Origin: Firmicutes bacterium UBA2058
Lineage (GTDB): Bacteria > Bacillota > Clostridia > Tissierellales > Sedimentibacteraceae
NCBI GenBank assembly: GCA_002332905.1
Contig: DDAM01000048.1
Location: 22,862-86,861, forward strand
DNA length: 64,000 bases
Direction of reading: 5' to 3'
Part shown: piece by piece, positions 15,435 through 25,400 of the stretch
Numbering within the stretch: position 1 is the stretch's first letter
Layout: each line of letters starts with the position of its first letter
Notes under the pieces: model-generated
Databases searched by the model: none
What the model was told of the DNA's origin: nothing
The model's input: the letters and a program-made list of their open reading frames with translations, nothing else
Program-made: the position numbers and the translations under genes

Positions 15435-18400
15435 TTACTCTACTTGCATGTTAAATTCTATAAATGGTAACAAGCTATTCATCTCATCTATATTATCCCA
15501 AACAAATAACTTTAGCTTATATATTCCGGTTTCAGGTATCTTGACAGAAGTTGTTAAGTATCCTACTTTACCAGAATTTATGTTTTTTTCTACTGCTGTA
15601 GAGTTTATTAATCTATTATCTTTATCAAATAAACATACTATAAGTGTTACATCTTCATTTTCTTTACTAAAATTTAAAGCTTTTATTTTAGCTATAAAAT
15701 TTTCACCACTTTTAATATTTTTTACTTCAGTTAAGTTTTGAACAACCATATTTTCAGCTGAAGTTATTCCACTACCTACAACTACACTTATACCATTTAT
15801 ATCTAATAATTTACCATTTGCATCGACTGCTTTGACAAATATACGATATACTCCGTTATTTAAAAGCTGTTTTATTGTATAATGCATATCTTTAGAGCTA
15901 CCCACAATATTACTAAATGAATTTATACATATTTCATAATGATCTACTCTACTTTTATCGAGTCCATCCTTTATCTGATAATTAACTATTATATCTTCTC
16001 CCAAATTATAATTTTCATTATCAGTTTTTATATCTATATACGACTTAGGGCTATATACTACATATGCTTTACCTGCTGACATATTATCTGCATGGTCTGT
16101 TACTCCTATATCAATTGTATAGTTTAATTTTTTATTTTCATCAGGAAGCTTCAAAAACATTTTATATTTTCCACTCTCGTTTTTTTCCAGATTAAATATA
16201 CTATTATCTTTATCATCAACATACTTCTTACCGTCTATTAAAAACAGAAAATTTTCAATATTTGAATCAACTATACCATTATCTTTAGCTTCAAGTTCAA
16301 GCACACACTCATTTGAATCAGTAAAAAATATTTCAGATTTAATTGTAGGTGGAGTTTTATCTATTTTAAGTGGAAAAGTTGTAATTTGTTCCTTTGCATT
16401 TTCATAATCAGCTTTAGCTCTAATATTAACATAATATTGACCTTCTTCGATTATTTTTTTATGTCCCAAACTTTTATCATAAACTCCACCTTCCCACAAC
16501 CAGTCAAAATTAACCTTAGCTGATATTTGTTGCTCTAAAACAATCTCTTTTCTCATTTTTTCTTTATCTTCAAGCACTTTAATAATTTCCCCATTTTCAT
16601 TGGTTATGTCTATTTTTATCTCCTTAGCATTTCTAAGCAATGAAAACTGAGGTAAAACATTACAATTAGATTTTTTATCTTCTGGATTTATAGCAAAATA
16701 TTCCGGATTTATATCTTTACCACCTAATTGATATGTCTTATATCCAAATGTACTTTGCTTTGCAGTCACCAAAGTAGTTTCACCATAAACTGAATTTCCC
16801 TCATGTTTTGGAGTATCTACTATTTGCAAACTACCCCAATCACCGTAAAATCCTAAAAATGGAATAACTAATTCTGGAACACTATCTTCCACTGGCACAA
16901 ATCTAATAAACCCCTCAATAAAATCATTTATGCTTACATCACTTCCTAACATTAATTCACCAGCAATTTGAGTAGTTTGTCCAGCCTTTGCCGTAATCTC
17001 ACTCTTGTCAAATTTTAAATTTGATTTATTTTTTCCTATGATTTCTATTCTATAAGTTATATCCTTATCACCATAGTTTCTTAAAGTTAATGGTATATCA
17101 GTTATATGTCCAATTTCTTTTAATGCTATTGATGGTTTAGAATAGTATGTTACCGAAACTTTATTTTCTAATGTCTTTTTAGCATTTACCAATCCTGCTC
17201 CTTGCAATCTAGGAGAATATGGTACACCTAATTTATCATACTGCACCTCACTAGTATTCATCAACATTGTTTTTACAAAATTAACCTTTTGTGATGGTTC
17301 ATCAAACGTTATATTTAGGCTATCTAAATGCTGTAAATATAACAGCATTATACCAGCTGTATTAGGAGCAGCCATTGATGTTCCTGTCATTGATTTATAC
17401 TTATTATCATTGACAGTAGACCATACATTTCCTCCAATTGATGTAACATCCGGTTTCAAATCTAAATTAGGAGTTGGGCCCCAAGATGAATAATATGACA
17501 TTTTACCTGAATCTAAGTTAGAAACTTCCATTTCTTTTCCATTAAAAGAAACTTTTAATCCTTTTTCTATATTTTCCTTTAATTTGACACCATCAGAATT
17601 TTTTATAACCATAGTCGGAATCTTAACCTTTGAATCTGTTGAAATATAATTTAAATAGCTTTCATCATCATCAGAATTATATATAATCGCTCCTACCGCA
17701 CCTTTGGCTTGAACATTAAGCTTTTTATCTTTAAACTCAATTTCACCTCTCTTAATTAGTGCTATCTTACCAGTTAGATCCTTTCCCTCTAAATCTTCTA
17801 CTCTAGCTAGTCCACAATCAACTAGTTCATATTCACCTTTTAGAACTATTGGATCAAAATCTGATAAAACATATGCTATTGTTTCTATACTTGTACCTAT
17901 TTTAGCAGTCAATCCATATGTAACTCTAATACTGTTTTCAAGTGAGGCAACTTGAATAGTTCCATTTGCAAGCCCCGGTGCTCCAACAGTTCCGTTGTCA
18001 ATAACACCATCATTTTGCATAGGATAATTAGAATATGCAGAATTACCAGCTGCCGAAACAACTATTACACCTTCATTAATAGCTGCCTGTATCGCTTTTT
18101 GCTGTCCCTCACTGGGATCTTGAAATCCTGCGGTTACACAAAAACTCATATTTATTACATCAGCGCCATATGCAACTGAGTCTTCAATTGCAGCTATAAT
18201 ATCAGACTCTTCTGCTCCTAATTTTTTAGGATCGTTTGAGAAAATTTTCATCGCCAGTATTTGACACTCTGGAGCGACTCCTCTAACACCTTTATTGAGT
18301 TCTATTTCTTCTTCACTTTGACAATTAGCACCTATTATACCTGCTACATGCATTCCATGACAATAATCTATATTTTCAACTACTGTATCCCTTATATTAT

Positions 18401-19136
18401 CATTTTTATCTGCATAGTTGTAGCCAAAAGGAATTTTATCACTAAACCATTTCCCTCTTTTTGAAAGTTGCTTATCTCTAATTTTATTTATTTCTATTTG
18501 GTTTAACTTAATCTTGCTGTTATCCGATACCCTCATATCCTTATGAGTATAATCAACACCTGAATCAATTACAGCAACAACTTTACCCGTACCATCATAT
18601 CCATAATCCTGCCACACTTTTGATATTTGTGTCATTTTAACGGCATTTTTTGAGTCTTTATAATATTTCTTAGAAAGTTCTACCTTTTTAATACCATGTA
18701 TTTCTTCTATTTTATTTTTATCTCCATATTTTGTCTCAACACTAAATCCATTAATTAAAAGTGTATACTGATTACTAATTACTGCATTAGGATTAATCTT
18801 CTTAATTTCCTCTATGTAATAATTTTGTGACTCTTTTATTTTATTCATCATTACTTCATCAGATGCAATATCAGATAATTCTTTGCCATTAGACAAATCA
18901 ACCGCTGAATTTTCATCGATTTCTATAATAAAAGTCACTATTTCATCAGCTGCTGGACTTTCATTTTCTTTTTCTATTAAATTTCCTTCTTTTTCTCTTG
19001 CTTCATCCAATGTACTTCTAAAAATATCTAAAACATTATTTTCTTCAGCATATGCATTTATTCCTTCAGAAAAAGGTGAAATAAACATTGAAAAAAACAA
19101 AAGAAGTGATAATACTATACTAAAAATTCTTTTCAA
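15435..19136 (-). CDS. Large secreted subtilisin-like serine protease (S8) with PA domain
   Basis: This 1233-residue protein has a signal peptide (KRIFSIVLSLLLFFSMFIS), an inhibitor-like propeptide to about 160, and an S8 catalytic domain. Catalytic residues are Asp191 (VVAVIDSGVDYTHKD), His260 (YCHGMHVAG) and the serine of GTSMAAPNTAG near 585. A protease-associated (PA) domain is inserted at about 410-530, as in lactocepin and C5a-peptidase-type enzymes. C-terminal Fn3-like domains follow. The start is TTG, placed by GGAGG. It is the last gene of a three-gene surface operon and probably degrades extracellular protein, feeding the peptide transporter encoded upstream. Confidence 0.92.
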   Translation of the reverse strand: MKRIFSIVLSLLLFFSMFISPFSEGINAYAEENNVLDIFRSTLDEAREKEGNLIEKENESPAADEIVTFIIEIDENSAVDLSNGKELSDIASDEVMMNKIKESQNYYIEEIKKINPNAVISNQYTLLINGFSVETKYGDKNKIEEIHGIKKVELSKKYYKDSKNAVKMTQISKVWQDYGYDGTGKVVAVIDSGVDYTHKDMRVSDNSKIKLNQIEINKIRDKQLSKRGKWFSDKIPFGYNYADKNDNIRDTVVENIDYCHGMHVAGIIGANCQSEEEIELNKGVRGVAPECQILAMKIFSNDPKKLGAEESDIIAAIEDSVAYGADVINMSFCVTAGFQDPSEGQQKAIQAAINEGVIVVSAAGNSAYSNYPMQNDGVIDNGTVGAPGLANGTIQVASLENSIRVTYGLTAKIGTSIETIAYVLSDFDPIVLKGEYELVDCGLARVEDLEGKDLTGKIALIKRGEIEFKDKKLNVQAKGAVGAIIYNSDDDESYLNYISTDSKVKIPTMVIKNSDGVKLKENIEKGLKVSFNGKEMEVSNLDSGKMSYYSSWGPTPNLDLKPDVTSIGGNVWSTVNDNKYKSMTGTSMAAPNTAGIMLLYLQHLDSLNITFDEPSQKVNFVKTMLMNTSEVQYDKLGVPYSPRLQGAGLVNAKKTLENKVSVTYYSKPSIALKEIGHITDIPLTLRNYGDKDITYRIEIIGKNKSNLKFDKSEITAKAGQTTQIAGELMLGSDVSINDFIEGFIRFVPVEDSVPELVIPFLGFYGDWGSLQIVDTPKHEGNSVYGETTLVTAKQSTFGYKTYQLGGKDINPEYFAINPEDKKSNCNVLPQFSLLRNAKEIKIDITNENGEIIKVLEDKEKMRKEIVLEQQISAKVNFDWLWEGGVYDKSLGHKKIIEEGQYYVNIRAKADYENAKEQITTFPLKIDKTPPTIKSEIFFTDSNECVLELEAKDNGIVDSNIENFLFLIDGKKYVDDKDNSIFNLEKNESGKYKMFLKLPDENKKLNYTIDIGVTDHADNMSAGKAYVVYSPKSYIDIKTDNENYNLGEDIIVNYQIKDGLDKSRVDHYEICINSFSNIVGSSKDMHYTIKQLLNNGVYRIFVKAVDANGKLLDINGISVVVGSGITSAENMVVQNLTEVKNIKSGENFIAKIKALNFSKENEDVTLIVCLFDKDNRLINSTAVEKNINSGKVGYLTTSVKIPETGIYKLKLFVWDNIDEMNSLLPFIEFNMQVE

Positions 19137-19158
19137 ATCTCATTACCTCCAATATGCT

Positions 19159-21657
19159 TTATAAATTAAAATCCGTTCTCTTAATGTTATAATAAAAATC
19201 TTCTACAGGACTAAAATCTTTTATGTTGTTTCCTTTTAAATATAACTGAGTTAATTTAGTAAGTTTTCTAAGCGACTCAATATTAGTTATCTTGTTATAG
19301 CTTAAATCTAATATAGATAAATTAACAAGTTCAACAACACCCTTTATGTCTGAAATAATATTATTTTTCGCTTCCAACCATTCTAAATTTGTCATTTTAG
19401 AGACTACATCAATATTTTCAATCTGATTATTTGCAATTTTTAGCTTAGTTATTTTAGTGCAATTTGATAATGAAGATATATCTTTTATTTTATTATTTTC
19501 AAGCTCAACCCACTCAAGCTCAGTTAAATTATATAAAGCATCGATATTTGAAATATTATTATCATTTGCCCATAATTCCTTTAAATTTACTAAATTAGCC
19601 ATTGGAGTTAAATCTGAAATATATTTATTATTTCTTATGAATAGTGTATTTAATTTATCTAATTTTTTTACACAATCTATGTTAGAAATTCTATTTTCTT
19701 CTAACAAAAGTCCTGTTAGTCTCTCTAGTCCATTAAATGCATCTTTATGTATCTCTGTTATTTGATTTTCATCCAAAACTAATTCTTCTAGCTTGCTCAT
19801 TCCTTCAAATGAATTGGCTGGTATATATGTAAATTTATTAGCAGCTAAATCTAAAAATTTTAAATTCGTCAATCCTTTCAAATGTACTAGTTGTGAATTT
19901 CCTATTTTATTGCTCCAAAGACCAAGCTTTTCTAACCCCTTTAAATTCTCTAAACCAGTTAAATCTTCAATTCCTCTGGCAATAGCATCTAATTGTTTTA
20001 AATTTTTTACATCGCTATAATATATTTCACCTTTTGGCTTATCTATTGCGATACGAATAGCTTTCTCTAAATTTTCATCTGGAAATTCAACTATTTTATC
20101 ATCTTCTTCGTTATCTCCAATGGTACATTCAAAATAAATTTTTTCTCCGTCTTCACTTATACCTTTAATAGTTTCTACACCATTAGATAATCCTTTTATT
20201 TCATTTCTTTCCCAATTTACAAACGCAGGCCTACCATCTGATAGCTTTATAGCATAAGGAAGAATAATTTTTTGACCAATTTCAATATTGTAATTCACAA
20301 TATTTTCCTTATTAGTAGTAAAAAAAGTTGCTTTAAAATCCTTATCTGTTAAATTAGCATAATATTTTATTGTAGGAGTAAAATCATCTATATTATTGCT
20401 ATTTAATTTTAATGTTTTTAAATTAATCAAATTTTTAAGTGTATATATGTTGCTTATTCTATTTGCAGCTAAATTTAATTTCTTTAAACTTGTAATATTT
20501 TCCAAAGGACTTATATCATTAATTGAATTTCCATATAAATTTAAATCTTCTAATTTTGATAAATTAGATATAGGAGTCAGATTAAAATTTTTTCCATTAA
20601 AACTCAAATCTAATTTTTCTAAATTTTTAAAATACTTTAAATCTTCTAAATTTGAATTTTCACTCAATGAATAAGCTAAACTTAAATCAGTTATTTTAAG
20701 CAAATCACTTTTTAATATACATTCAGCTCCTAACTCTTCCTTCAATATATCTTCTAGCTCATTATTGATAAAAAATACTTTATCACTTGTGTTTTGTGCT
20801 GTAACATTTAGCTTTAAATTAATATATTTATCATAACCTTGAACTTTTCCTACAAAATTTTGCATACCTACTATGCTTGTATCAACAAAATCTTTATCCC
20901 ACTTTATTGAAAATCTTTTTTGTTCACCTGTTGATAGATTAGCTAAAATCGAAGATGGTAGCTTAAAATTATCATTTTGCTCAATTGTTTTTTCAATATC
21001 ATTTATAAATAATATTTTTATTACTGAGCTTATATTTAAATTTAAGATTACCTTCTCTTCTTTATATCCAATCACAATTCCCTCAATCACAACTTTACCA
21101 TTCTTAGATGTATCAACTTTATCTATGTTCCACTTAACAGGAACGATTTTATCATTACCCGAATTCATATTTACTGATATTATTTCTGGCAAATTATATT
21201 CTGACCATTGAGGTATAGTTTCATTTAATTCATCAATTCTTACTATTTCCTCTTCTATATAACCATTTGCAATTGAAAGATCAATTATGTTAGAAATAGT
21301 ATTTTTATCATCTAAATTATCCCACGCAAATATTTTTATTTTATATGCATTAGGCATAATCTTAGAATATGCCTTTATTTTTGATATGTCATTTGAATCT
21401 AATATTTCATCTGAGATAATATAATTAATAACCCTCTCTTTATAATCAACCAAAGCCATAACTACATTAAACATCTTTTCTTCATCAGTTTTATTTTCAC
21501 TTTGTACTGTTATTGATTCAATATGTCTGGTATTTATCTCATTTTTGTTTTCAGGTAATGTTATTACAACTTGATTATCTGCAGCTTTAGCATAAATAGG
21601 GCTTACAGATAATATTATCAATAACATTGCCATAAAAAGTGATATTTTTTTATACAT
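19159..21657 (-). CDS. Secreted leucine-rich-repeat (internalin-like) protein with Ig-like domains
   Basis: This 832-residue protein has a signal peptide (MYKKISLFMAMLLIILSVSP...YAKA). Residues about 150-290 contain two bacterial Ig-like (Big_4 type) repeats with the GYKEEKVILNLNIS and GYDKYINLKLNVTA endings. Two leucine-rich-repeat blocks follow, at about 315-440 and 540-830, with typical LKKLNLAANRISNIYTLKNL units. No cell-wall sorting signal or SLH domain is visible, so it is either secreted free or held by its operon partner. A role in binding surfaces or proteins is inferred. It lies 22 bases upstream of the protease gene. Confidence 0.85.
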   Translation of the reverse strand: MYKKISLFMAMLLIILSVSPIYAKAADNQVVITLPENKNEINTRHIESITVQSENKTDEEKMFNVVMALVDYKERVINYIISDEILDSNDISKIKAYSKIMPNAYKIKIFAWDNLDDKNTISNIIDLSIANGYIEEEIVRIDELNETIPQWSEYNLPEIISVNMNSGNDKIVPVKWNIDKVDTSKNGKVVIEGIVIGYKEEKVILNLNISSVIKILFINDIEKTIEQNDNFKLPSSILANLSTGEQKRFSIKWDKDFVDTSIVGMQNFVGKVQGYDKYINLKLNVTAQNTSDKVFFINNELEDILKEELGAECILKSDLLKITDLSLAYSLSENSNLEDLKYFKNLEKLDLSFNGKNFNLTPISNLSKLEDLNLYGNSINDISPLENITSLKKLNLAANRISNIYTLKNLINLKTLKLNSNNIDDFTPTIKYYANLTDKDFKATFFTTNKENIVNYNIEIGQKIILPYAIKLSDGRPAFVNWERNEIKGLSNGVETIKGISEDGEKIYFECTIGDNEEDDKIVEFPDENLEKAIRIAIDKPKGEIYYSDVKNLKQLDAIARGIEDLTGLENLKGLEKLGLWSNKIGNSQLVHLKGLTNLKFLDLAANKFTYIPANSFEGMSKLEELVLDENQITEIHKDAFNGLERLTGLLLEENRISNIDCVKKLDKLNTLFIRNNKYISDLTPMANLVNLKELWANDNNISNIDALYNLTELEWVELENNKIKDISSLSNCTKITKLKIANNQIENIDVVSKMTNLEWLEAKNNIISDIKGVVELVNLSILDLSYNKITNIESLRKLTKLTQLYLKGNNIKDFSPVEDFYYNIKRTDFNL

Positions 21658-21671
21658 TTTTATACCTCACT

Positions 21672-24600
21672 TTATTCACTCAATATAGGAGTAATTTCAA
21701 TTCTTTCTATTTCTGTTATGTTATCTTCAGACAGCAATACTAGTATTACTTTGCCCTTTTCTTTAAGGAAAGCTTCAAACTCATCTATACTAATTTCCAT
21801 TTTAGAACCATATCCATCAGTTATAGAATCAATCGTAGATGTATACGAATCCAAAATAACTTTATAATATTTAGCTGTAGTATTATAACTAGAAATATCA
21901 ATCTCAAACATAACTGATGTTCCACTAAAGTCCAAGCTTCCATCATAATATCCTAATTTTATATTGACTTTTATTTTACTTAAACCTTTAATGGCATTAT
22001 TTAAATCAACTAATGCTTTATCTGCCTCACCCTGTGTCGCATTAGCATTTTTTGATGCTTTTTCTGCTTCATTCAATGCGCTTACAAACAGCTTCCATGT
22101 CTCTTCCGTATAATTTGCTTCAAGTAGGCTTTTGGCATCTTTTATTCCTGATTGAAGTGCTTTTTTATTTACATTTAGCTTTAAAACAACTATTTTTCGT
22201 TCAATAACATTTGTTCCATTTTCATCGTCCAATATTTCTATTTTTATCTTTTCTTCCGAGGCTTTCAATAAATTTTCAAATTCATCAATACTTATATCAA
22301 TATCTACAATACCATACCATGTATATAATTCTATTGTAGAAACTTTATCACCTATTAAAGCTCTAAAATAATTCTGTGAATCAACACTATCTGACGATAT
22401 CATAAGACCTACTTTATTACCATTTTGGTAATATGTTAATCCAATATCTTCTATATTTACATTTATATTTTCCAAGCTATTTATTGCATTGTTTAAATCA
22501 GTTAATGCTTTATTCACTTCCTCCTGTGTTGCTTTAGTATTTTGTGATACTTTTTCTGCTTCACTAAGTGCACCTACAAGCATCTTCCATGTATCTTCTG
22601 AATAGTCTGCTTCAACTAGGTTATTAGCATCATTAATTCTTAACTGTAATGCTTTTTTATCAACAGATTCTATTTTATCTAATTTACTGATAGCATTCTC
22701 TAAATCAGCTAATACTTTATCCACTTCTTCTTGAGTTGCAAGTGTTTTTTTAAATATTATATCCGCCTCATTTAGAGCAAGCTTAAAATTACTCCATGTT
22801 TCTTCAACATAGTCTATTTCTAACAATTTTTTTGCGTCTTTTATTTTTCCATTTAAAAGCTCTTTTTTAGCTGGTTTTATAACAGTAACCTTACATTCAG
22901 CTTTAAATAACTTACCATCTTTTGAGGTCACAGTTGCAATTATTTTTGCTTCGCCAGGAATAAGTCCTCTTCCAAATGCTCTTGTTTTGCTTTTTGGGAA
23001 TCCTCCATCTGGATATTCTGGTCTTTGTGTTACTGTCAATATACTATCATCATTAGACTTTACTACCACTGAGTCTATCTCTTCATCTGTTAAACCGGTA
23101 GTTGTAATTAACAAATCTTCTGTATATCCATTTGGAATAATAATACATTCTTTATAATTAAATGACACTTGAACATTTGACTCCTCGCCCTTTTTAACTA
23201 AAAAAGATATTGCATTTTTCAAATCATCTAATGTTTTATCAACTTCTTTTTGTGTTGCTTCTTTTTTTAATAATATATTGTTGGCTATGTTTAAAACTTC
23301 TTGTAATTCATTCCATGAATCTTCTGTATATTTATCTTCAATTAATAATGCAGCTTTATCAATTTCTTCTTTTAGAAGTTTTTTATCAGCTTTATCAATT
23401 TTTTTCAATGAATTTATAGCATCTGATAAATTCTTTATAGCATTTTCTAATTCTATATATGTTAAATTATCATTTGACAGTATAGCTTTAGAAGTTTTTA
23501 GCATAAGCTGGAGACTTGTCCATGATTCAACAGTATAGTCATCTTCAATCAATAACTCTACTTCTACTATTTTTTTCTGTAGCTCACTTATATATATAGT
23601 TGTCTTTTTTACTAGCATGCTAATTGAATAATTTAAATTTTTCAATGCCTCATCAATTTGAAGCTGAGTCAATTTTTCTTGAATTAGTACATTTTTAGCT
23701 GTTTTAAGTGAATTTTGAAGCAAAATCCACGTTTCTTTTGTATATTCATCTTCGATTAATTTTTCAGCTTCTATAATTTTTTCATTTAATTTATCCTTAT
23801 TTATTAATATATTTCCGTCTATATCAATACTTAATTCTATTACCTTATTTACCGGCTCATTAGCACACAGCAATATCCTGTATAATCCTGTATCTGTTTC
23901 ATCTGGAACCTTAAATTTATATTCATATTCACCACTAGAATTTGTTGTAAATTGATCAATTGATATTAAATTATCTCCATATAGTTTAAATGTAATGTCT
24001 ACATTTTCTAATCCAATATTATCTTTACAAACCTTCTCTGTAATTGTTATAATTTCATTCACATCATATTTTTCTTTATCCAATTCTGCATTAAAACTAT
24101 ACTTTGCATTTGGCTGCTCTGGTTTACTCGGTTCTTCTGGCTTATTAGGTCTTTCAGTAGTGTTATGTTTCTCATTAAAACTTAAATTACCTTTTTTATA
24201 GATTTTTCCATTTATATTTACATCTTCGCTTGTGTCGATTTTACCTATATTGCCATCTAAGGTTATTTCCACATTTTTTGAATTAATTTTTACTGTATCA
24301 ACATTTGCTAACTTATCAACAATTAATCTTACTTCACCATTTATAGTTAAACTTTCTACTGATGTTTTTTTTGTTATAACTATTATACTATTGTCAAAAG
24401 CAACAATATTTGAAGCTACTACATTGTCTAAAACAACCCTTACAAAATCTTTTTTTCTATTTACATATAGTTCATTAATGTTTGAGTTGATTATATGTAT
24501 ACTTTCCTTTCCCCCACCAGTAACTATTAATCTACCCTTTATTGTTACATTTTCTAATGTAACATTGCCATCTCCGATACCCTCTGTTAAATATAAATTT

Positions 24601-25289
24601 CCATCAATTGTTATATCTTTTAAAGTTATATTCTGTTTGTTGATAATTGCATTACTTTTTTCCACTTTAGAAAATTCACCTATAGTATTAAAAATATCAC
24701 CACTTGCATTGCAAATTATTTTTGCCATTTCTGCTCTAGTAATATTTTTTGCAGGTCTAAAAGTATTGTCATTATAACCATTCATCACTCCATTTGAACT
24801 AACTGCAGTAATATAATTCTTTGCCCATGAATCAGTTTGCCCCTCATCTTTAAAATTTAGAGCACTATTTGATTCAGTCAAATCATAAACTGTAGAAATA
24901 ATTTTAGCAGCTTCTTGCCTTGTAATTAAATTATTAGGTCGTAATGTATTATCTTCATATCCAGATACATATCCAGCACAAACAGCAATTTTAATATCTT
25001 CATAAAACCAATCAGTATTTTTTACATCTAAAAAAGAGATATCTTCTTCTTTACTAAAACCAAATACATTATTTATTATTTTTACAAATTCTGCTCTTGT
25101 AATTTCACTATTTGGCCTATATGAACCATCCTTATATCCACTAATAATATCTTTGTCCATCAAGCACTCTATATCTTTTTGCGCCCAATGACCTAAATAG
25201 TCAATAGAATCGGCAAATGAATTACCTATGCTGCAAACAATTAATATGAGCATTAATATAAATACTTTTAATTTCAAATTATTATTCAT
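21672..25289 (-). CDS. S-layer-homology surface protein with six FIVAR repeats
   Basis: This 1205-residue protein has a signal peptide and three SLH domains at about 25-195 (GYKDGSYRPNSEITRAEFVK, GYEDNTLRPNNLITRQEAAK, GYNDNTFRPAKNITRAEMAK), which bind cell-wall polysaccharide. A beta-helix-like segment follows, then six FIVAR modules (for example LLIEDKYTEDSWNELQEVL). Two related beta-rich modules at the C-terminus, one after the fifth and one after the sixth FIVAR repeat, resemble hemoglobin-interacting domains, but that match is uncertain. It is the first gene of the surface operon and would anchor or display the machinery on the cell wall. Confidence 0.88.
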   Translation of the reverse strand: MNNNLKLKVFILMLILIVCSIGNSFADSIDYLGHWAQKDIECLMDKDIISGYKDGSYRPNSEITRAEFVKIINNVFGFSKEEDISFLDVKNTDWFYEDIKIAVCAGYVSGYEDNTLRPNNLITRQEAAKIISTVYDLTESNSALNFKDEGQTDSWAKNYITAVSSNGVMNGYNDNTFRPAKNITRAEMAKIICNASGDIFNTIGEFSKVEKSNAIINKQNITLKDITIDGNLYLTEGIGDGNVTLENVTIKGRLIVTGGGKESIHIINSNINELYVNRKKDFVRVVLDNVVASNIVAFDNSIIVITKKTSVESLTINGEVRLIVDKLANVDTVKINSKNVEITLDGNIGKIDTSEDVNINGKIYKKGNLSFNEKHNTTERPNKPEEPSKPEQPNAKYSFNAELDKEKYDVNEIITITEKVCKDNIGLENVDITFKLYGDNLISIDQFTTNSSGEYEYKFKVPDETDTGLYRILLCANEPVNKVIELSIDIDGNILINKDKLNEKIIEAEKLIEDEYTKETWILLQNSLKTAKNVLIQEKLTQLQIDEALKNLNYSISMLVKKTTIYISELQKKIVEVELLIEDDYTVESWTSLQLMLKTSKAILSNDNLTYIELENAIKNLSDAINSLKKIDKADKKLLKEEIDKAALLIEDKYTEDSWNELQEVLNIANNILLKKEATQKEVDKTLDDLKNAISFLVKKGEESNVQVSFNYKECIIIPNGYTEDLLITTTGLTDEEIDSVVVKSNDDSILTVTQRPEYPDGGFPKSKTRAFGRGLIPGEAKIIATVTSKDGKLFKAECKVTVIKPAKKELLNGKIKDAKKLLEIDYVEETWSNFKLALNEADIIFKKTLATQEEVDKVLADLENAISKLDKIESVDKKALQLRINDANNLVEADYSEDTWKMLVGALSEAEKVSQNTKATQEEVNKALTDLNNAINSLENINVNIEDIGLTYYQNGNKVGLMISSDSVDSQNYFRALIGDKVSTIELYTWYGIVDIDISIDEFENLLKASEEKIKIEILDDENGTNVIERKIVVLKLNVNKKALQSGIKDAKSLLEANYTEETWKLFVSALNEAEKASKNANATQGEADKALVDLNNAIKGLSKIKVNIKLGYYDGSLDFSGTSVMFEIDISSYNTTAKYYKVILDSYTSTIDSITDGYGSKMEISIDEFEAFLKEKGKVILVLLSEDNITEIERIEITPILSE

Positions 25290-25329
25290 AATAATTTTTA
25301 CTCCTTAAATATTTACTTTTACTATATAA

Positions 25330-25363
25330 CAGCCCTCTACAATAAATTTACTATCGTAGAAGG
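25330..25363. terminator. Hairpin terminator between the oligopeptide transporter and surface operons
   Basis: AGCCCTCTAC and GTAGAAGGCT pair around a 14-base AT loop. It lies 40 bases after the transporter operon's last stop (on the minus strand) and before the SLH gene's ribosome binding site. Confidence 0.6.
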
Positions 25364-25400
25364 CTATACATTATTTTCAAAATTACACTATATCATTAAA

